Shown here one piece after another: positions 6,700-9,362 of a stretch of 9,362 nucleotides of DNA. Source of the stretch: JADCCX01 sp031378805 (lineage in GTDB: Bacteria; Pseudomonadota; Alphaproteobacteria; Rhizobiales; Beijerinckiaceae); the NCBI GenBank assembly GCA_031378805.1, contig JANNEO010000154.1, positions 1-9,362 on the forward strand. The letters run 5' to 3'. The notes beneath the pieces were generated by a model that made no database searches, was not told the DNA's origin, and saw only the letters and a list, made by a program, of their open reading frames with translations. How positions within the stretch are numbered: position 1 is the stretch's first letter; each line of letters opens with the position of its first letter. The translations under genes were made by a program, and so were the position numbers.

Positions 6700-7932
6700 T
6701 CAGGCAGCGACCCTGGCTTTGTCCATCATCGCCACGAAGCGGTCGAAGAGATAATGGCTGTCGCGCGGGCCAGGGCTGGCTTCGGGGTGATGCTGGACAG
6801 AGAAGGCCGGCCGGTCGGTGAGTTCGATGCCGCAATTCGAGCCATCGAAGAGCGAGCGGTGGGTTTCCTTGGCGTTCGCGGGCAGGGACTTCGCATCCAC
6901 CGCGAAGCCATGGTTCATCGAGACGATCTCCACCTTGCTGGTGGTGGTGTCCATCACCGGGTGGTTGGCGCCATGGTGGCCCTGCTTCATCTTCATGGTC
7001 TTGGCTCCGATGGCGAGCGCCAGCATCTGATGGCCAAGGCAGATGCAGAATGTCGGAATCTTGCGCTCCAGCAACGCCTGGATGACAGGTACGGAATATT
7101 CGCCCGTCGCCTCAGGGTCGCCCGGGCCATTGGCCAGAAAGACACCGTCAGGTTTCAGCAACAGAATCTCTTCGGCAGAGGCTGTGGGTGGCACCACCGT
7201 GACCTTGCAGCCGCGTTCGGCAAGCAGGCGCAGGATGTTGCGCTTCACGCCATAGTCGATCGCAACGACATGGAACTGTGTCTTGTCCTGTTGGCCATAG
7301 CCCTTGTTCCAGTGCCAATCGGTTTCGGCCCAGTTGTAACGCTGGCTGCCGGTGACAAGCGGCACAAGATCCTGTCCCGCCATGGAGGGGAGTGCCCTGG
7401 CTTTCTTCTTCAGGGCCTCAAGGTCGAACTTGCCATCGGGGTGATGCGCGATCATGGCGTTTGGCATACCGTTGTCACGGATCAGGGCCGTCAGTGCGCG
7501 GGTATCGACACCCGACATGCCCACGATGCCGCGCGTCTTCAGCCACGCATCGAGATGGCGCGTCGCGCGATAGTTGGACGGCGAGCTGATGCCCGCGTGC
7601 AGCACGATGCCACGCGTGCCGGAGTCGGCCGCCATGTTGACGGTTTCGACATCCTCCTCGTTGACCCCGACATTGCCGATATGGGGGAAGGTGAAGGTGA
7701 TGATCTGCCCTGCATAGGAAGGGTCTGTCAGGATCTCCTGGTATCCCGTCATCGCGGTGTTGAAGCAGACTTCACCGGCGGCATCGCCCACGGCACCCAG
7801 TCCAAGACCTTCGATCACAGTGCCATTGGCGAGCACGAGCACCGCGGTTGCGATTGGCTCGATCCAGCCCGCGGTCGTGTCGCCTGCCGTTTTGGGTTGC
7901 GCAGTTGCGGCTTGCTGATTGCCCTTGGTCAT
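6700..7932 (-). CDS. carA: Carbamoyl-phosphate synthase small (glutaminase) subunit
   Basis: Glutamine amidotransferase subunit of carbamoyl-phosphate synthase. It releases ammonia from glutamine for the large subunit CarB, feeding arginine and pyrimidine synthesis. The 410 residues include a low-complexity Gln/Ala/Thr-rich extension (1-26) absent from the shorter E. coli protein (about 382). The N-terminal CPSase domain follows, with NGTVIEGLGLGAVG (36-49) and FNTAMTGYQEILTDPSYAGQ (57-76). The class I glutaminase domain has the nucleophile Cys298 in FCICLGHQ (295-302) and the His382/Glu384 pair in HHPEASPGP (381-389). All catalytic residues are present. The ATG at 7932 has a GAGGG ribosome binding site 6 bases away. 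carB is not adjacent downstream; a methyltransferase gene follows instead, 3 bases after the stop. It is transcribed divergently from yqeY, with a plausible promoter at 8012-8040. Confidence 0.98.
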   Translation of the reverse strand: MTKGNQQAATAQPKTAGDTTAGWIEPIATAVLVLANGTVIEGLGLGAVGDAAGEVCFNTAMTGYQEILTDPSYAGQIITFTFPHIGNVGVNEEDVETVNMAADSGTRGIVLHAGISSPSNYRATRHLDAWLKTRGIVGMSGVDTRALTALIRDNGMPNAMIAHHPDGKFDLEALKKKARALPSMAGQDLVPLVTGSQRYNWAETDWHWNKGYGQQDKTQFHVVAIDYGVKRNILRLLAERGCKVTVVPPTASAEEILLLKPDGVFLANGPGDPEATGEYSVPVIQALLERKIPTFCICLGHQMLALAIGAKTMKMKQGHHGANHPVMDTTTSKVEIVSMNHGFAVDAKSLPANAKETHRSLFDGSNCGIELTDRPAFSVQHHPEASPGPRDSHYLFDRFVAMMDKARVAA

Positions 7933-7942
7933 TCTATGCCCT

Positions 7943-7964
7943 CGCGCGCCAGCCGGTTCGCGCG
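7943..7964 (-). promoter_or_regulatory. Possible hairpin in carA leader next to the RBS
   Basis: CGCGCG at 7943-7948 and CGCGCG at 7959-7964 form a perfect 6-bp GC stem with a 10-base loop. On the carA transcript the stem ends at the ribosome binding site (complement of 7939-7943), so it could affect initiation. Short GC-only stems arise easily in GC-rich DNA, so support is limited. Confidence 0.25.
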
Positions 7965-8011
7965 GCTGATCTGCTGCGGCACTGGCAAGACTGATTTATG
8001 GCTAGGTGGCG

Positions 8012-8040
8012 GTGTTAGGCGAGACACCCCATATGGTCAA
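8012..8040 (-). promoter_or_regulatory. carA: Putative carA promoter
   Basis: On the minus strand, TTGACC (complement of 8035-8040) matches five of six positions of the -35 consensus. A 17-base spacer separates it from TAACAC (complement of 8012-8017), a weak -10 match. Transcription would start near 8005, giving a leader of about 70 bases before the carA ATG. No comparable plus-strand promoter for yqeY was found in the gap. Confidence 0.45.
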
Positions 8041-8072
8041 CCACATCACGACCTTCCTGAGGGGATAAAACC

Positions 8073-8534
8073 ATGGGTCTGCGCGAAACGCTGATCGAAG
8101 ACGTCAAGACTGCGATGAAGGCCGGTGAAAAAGCCAGGGTGTCGACGATCCGCATGGTCCAGGCGGCGCTGAAGGACAAGGATATCGAGGCCCGTGGCCT
8201 GGGCAAGGGGCAGTTGACCGATGATGACATCCTGGGACTGATGCAGAAAATGGTGAAACAGCGCCAGGAATCGATCACGATCTTCACCCAGGCCGGACGC
8301 AACGAACTCGCGGCTGGCGAATTGGCTGAGGTCGAGGTGATCCATGGCTACCTGCCCAAGCAGATGGATGACGCTGGCGTGCAGGCCGCCATTGCCGCCG
8401 CCGTGGCTGAGACGGGTGCGGCGTCGATGAAAGACATGGGCAAGGTCGTGGCCGCCCTCAAGGCGCAATATGCGGGACAAATGGATTTTGCCCGGGCAAG
8501 CCAGCTTGTGAAGGCGGCCTTGTCCACTTCATGA
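8073..8534 (+). CDS. GatB/YqeY domain-containing protein
   Basis: Stand-alone YqeY-type protein of 153 residues, related to the C-terminal tail domain of the GatB subunit of the tRNA amidotransferase. The all-helical fold is thought to bind tRNA, but the cellular role of the free-standing protein is unsettled. Seen directly are the N-terminal LRETLIEDVKTAMKAGEKAR (3-22), then TIRMVQAALKDKDIEARG (25-42), the LTDDDILGLMQKMVKQRQESI stretch (48-68), and EVEVIHGYLPKQM (86-98), all typical of the family. Length is normal (about 150). The ATG at 8073 follows a GAGGGG site (8059-8064) by 8 bases. It is divergent from carA, an arrangement seen in many Alphaproteobacteria. In many of those genomes dnaG follows, but here a MarR regulator does. 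Confidence 0.95.
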   Translation: MGLRETLIEDVKTAMKAGEKARVSTIRMVQAALKDKDIEARGLGKGQLTDDDILGLMQKMVKQRQESITIFTQAGRNELAAGELAEVEVIHGYLPKQMDDAGVQAAIAAAVAETGAASMKDMGKVVAALKAQYAGQMDFARASQLVKAALSTS

Positions 8535-8555
8535 CGCTGTCACAATGGCGTCATG
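8530..8555. promoter_or_regulatory. Perfect 8-bp inverted repeat between yqeY and marR-type gene
   Basis: CATGACGC (8530-8537) and GCGTCATG (8548-8555) are perfect inverted arms around a 10-base spacer. The left arm spans the yqeY stop codon, and the right arm lies 38 bases before the MarR-type ATG. MarR proteins usually repress their own gene by binding palindromes of this sort, so an operator is the leading reading. A weak -35-like TTGTCC (8520-8525) lies just upstream, which would place the palindrome over the promoter. A terminator is less likely because no T-run follows. Confidence 0.4.
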
Positions 8556-8593
8556 GATCAAGTCCACTTCACCGACGGAACACGGGGTAGGGC

Positions 8594-9097
8594 ATGGCGA
8601 AGCAGGGCGCGGCAAAGCCGGGCATGGCAAAATCTGGTGATGGCAAGGATGTGGGACAGGCCCTGACGCTGGCTGCGCGTCGGCACAGGGCTTACACGGC
8701 AGTTCTGCTCGCTGACATTGGCCTGTTTCCTGGGCAGGACCAGGTGCTGCAACTGTTGATGGAGCTGGACGGCGTGACGATGACGGCCATCGCGGATGCG
8801 CTGAGAATCAAGCCACCGACTGCGTCCAAGATGATTGCCCGCATGGCGGCTCAAGGGTTGCTGGAGCGTCGGGGAACCGACGACGATGCCAGGAAGGTGG
8901 CGGTTTTCATCACGGATGAAGGGCGCAGCCGCATCGATGATCTGCGCAAGACGGCGCGGAAGGTCGAGAAGCAGGCCTTGAGCGGCTTTGACGACAAGGA
9001 CATTCGTCGCTTGCGTCGTTTGTTGAAAAAGCTCGCCAAGAATCTTGGCGAACACACCATCGAGCAGTCACTCGAGGATGCCGAACCTGAGATCTGA
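8594..9097 (+). CDS. MarR family winged helix-turn-helix transcriptional regulator
   Basis: Probable dimeric DNA-binding regulator of the MarR family, 167 residues, with unknown ligand and targets. Residues 1-20 are a Lys/Gly/Ala-rich, probably disordered leader containing a second Met at 11 (ATG at 8624), so the start could be ten codons later. A dimerisation helix (about 21-40) is followed by the winged-helix domain (about 46-112). VTMTAIADAL (61-70) forms the first helix of the HTH, KPPTASKMIARMAAQGL (73-89) the recognition helix, and RRGTDDDARKVAVFITDEG (92-110) the wing with the usual D-x-R contact (D98, R100). The C-terminal helices (113-155) are strongly basic and Leu-rich. The ATG at 8594 follows a G-rich site (GGGGTAGGG, 8584-8592) that is closer than ideal. 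It lies 59 bases after yqeY, with a palindrome between them, and upstream of a secreted-protein gene it might control. Confidence 0.9.
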   Translation: MAKQGAAKPGMAKSGDGKDVGQALTLAARRHRAYTAVLLADIGLFPGQDQVLQLLMELDGVTMTAIADALRIKPPTASKMIARMAAQGLLERRGTDDDARKVAVFITDEGRSRIDDLRKTARKVEKQALSGFDDKDIRRLRRLLKKLAKNLGEHTIEQSLEDAEPEI

Positions 9098-9283
9098 GCT
9101 GGATTCAGGCAACGTGGCGGTTTTGCAACAACAGTTCGGCGTCGCTGTATTTTGACGGGTTGCTCAAGGGTTAAGCGTTAACCTTAACCCCTCCTTAGGG
9201 TTTAGCTGCCATTTTCTCGGCGTTGGCATCAGTGTCAGGCCGTTGCGTATCTCGGGTCTGGCCTAACTCAAGGGACTAGACTT
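9098..9283 (+). promoter_or_regulatory. Intergenic region with TTAA-rich repeat cluster and possible promoter
   Basis: This 186-base gap precedes the exported-protein gene. TTGACG (9152-9157) matches five of six -35 positions, but the -10 is unclear. Next comes GGGTTAAG (9168-9175), 7 bases, then its exact inverse CTTAACCC (9183-9190), then a near-direct copy GGGTTTAG (9198-9205). Four TTAA or TTAG cores occur in 28 bases. One pair, TTAA (9184-9187) and TTAG (9195-9198), has the 7-base gap of the CtrA consensus TTAA-N7-TTAAC but with mismatches. A short AGGCC/GGCCT pair (9237-9241, 9260-9264) lies further down. No obvious terminator follows the MarR-type gene. Confidence 0.4.
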
Positions 9284-9362
9284 ATGGGCAGCCTCAAGAC
9301 TCTCGCTCTCGCGGGCGCCGTGTTTGCCGGAGCGACGGCTGTCGCTTCCGCTGCGGATCTCG
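9284..9362 (+). CDS. Exported protein with Sec signal peptide, 3' end outside window
   Basis: Only the first 26 codons are visible. They read as a typical Sec signal peptide: a short start with Lys (residue 5), a hydrophobic Ala/Leu/Val-rich core (about 6-21), and an ASAAD end consistent with signal peptidase I cleavage after ASA or ASAA (about residues 23-24). A good ribosome binding site, AAGGG (9270-9274), sits 9 bases before the ATG. Signal peptides ending in ...AADL are common on alphaproteobacterial outer-membrane beta-barrel proteins and porins, but the mature part is missing, so the product cannot be named. Its position behind a MarR-type regulator and a TTAA-rich cluster suggests regulated expression; this is inference. 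Confidence 0.8.
   Translation, partial: MGSLKTLALAGAVFAGATAVASAADL

Noticed and set aside
6625..8094. Long plus-strand open frame of 489 codons
   Set aside because: It lies entirely antisense to carA and the methyltransferase start, has no recognisable domain or ribosome binding site, and is explained by GC-rich codon bias.
8530..8560. Rho-independent terminator for yqeY
   Set aside because: The stem is good, but no run of T follows on either strand, and the left arm overlaps the stop codon.
9168..9190. Terminator for the MarR-type gene
   Set aside because: The stem is AT-rich in its core and is followed by CTCCTTAGG rather than a T-run, so a protein-binding site is more likely.
1..9362. 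Defence system, prophage, transposon, CRISPR array, tRNA or rRNA
   Set aside because: Looked for on both strands. No transposase, integrase, nuclease or helicase motifs, no regularly spaced repeats and no tRNA-like cloverleaf were recognised.

Overview
The window looks like an ordinary chromosomal stretch from an Alphaproteobacterium, probably of the Hyphomicrobiales type; the phylum-level call is inference from protein style and layout. Support comes from the moderately high GC content (judged by eye), the divergent carA / GatB-YqeY-domain gene pair, an N-terminally extended CarA, a membrane-anchored M48 peptidase, and a TTAA-rich cluster resembling alphaproteobacterial CtrA sites. I see no rRNA, tRNA, CRISPR array, insertion sequence, integrase or phage gene. 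Coding density is very high, and no gap between genes exceeds about 190 bases.

Layout. Bases 1-817 (+) hold the 3' part of an M48 zinc metallopeptidase. It converges on a minus-strand cluster, 4112 down to 833, made of guaC (GMP reductase), pgi (glucose-6-phosphate isomerase) and a YqhA/UPF0114 membrane protein of unknown function. The three are separated by only about 11 bases each, so they form a likely operon. A 162-base divergent gap (4113-4274) contains nested palindromes and a possible extended -10 element. From it runs a plus-strand pair: arfB (rescue peptidyl-tRNA hydrolase, GGQ motif) and a GT-B glycosyltransferase that appears to start at TTG. The glycosyltransferase stop codon (ends 6000) abuts the stop codon of a convergent class I SAM methyltransferase (starts 6001). 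That methyltransferase lies 3 bases downstream of carA (carbamoyl-phosphate synthase small subunit) on the minus strand. A 140-base divergent gap with a plausible carA promoter separates carA from plus-strand yqeY. Then come a MarR-family regulator, preceded by a perfect 8-bp inverted repeat, and the first 26 codons of a secreted protein, preceded by a TTAA-rich repeat cluster.

How the genes relate. Most are housekeeping: purine salvage/interconversion (guaC), central carbon metabolism (pgi), pyrimidine/arginine precursor synthesis (carA), ribosome rescue (arfB) and envelope quality control (M48). The less settled genes are the YqhA-family protein, the glycosyltransferase, the methyltransferase, the MarR regulator and the truncated exported protein. 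I did not find a convincing new multi-gene system. The most useful leads are candidate regulatory sites in the intergenic gaps and the tight coupling of unknown-function genes to metabolic genes.
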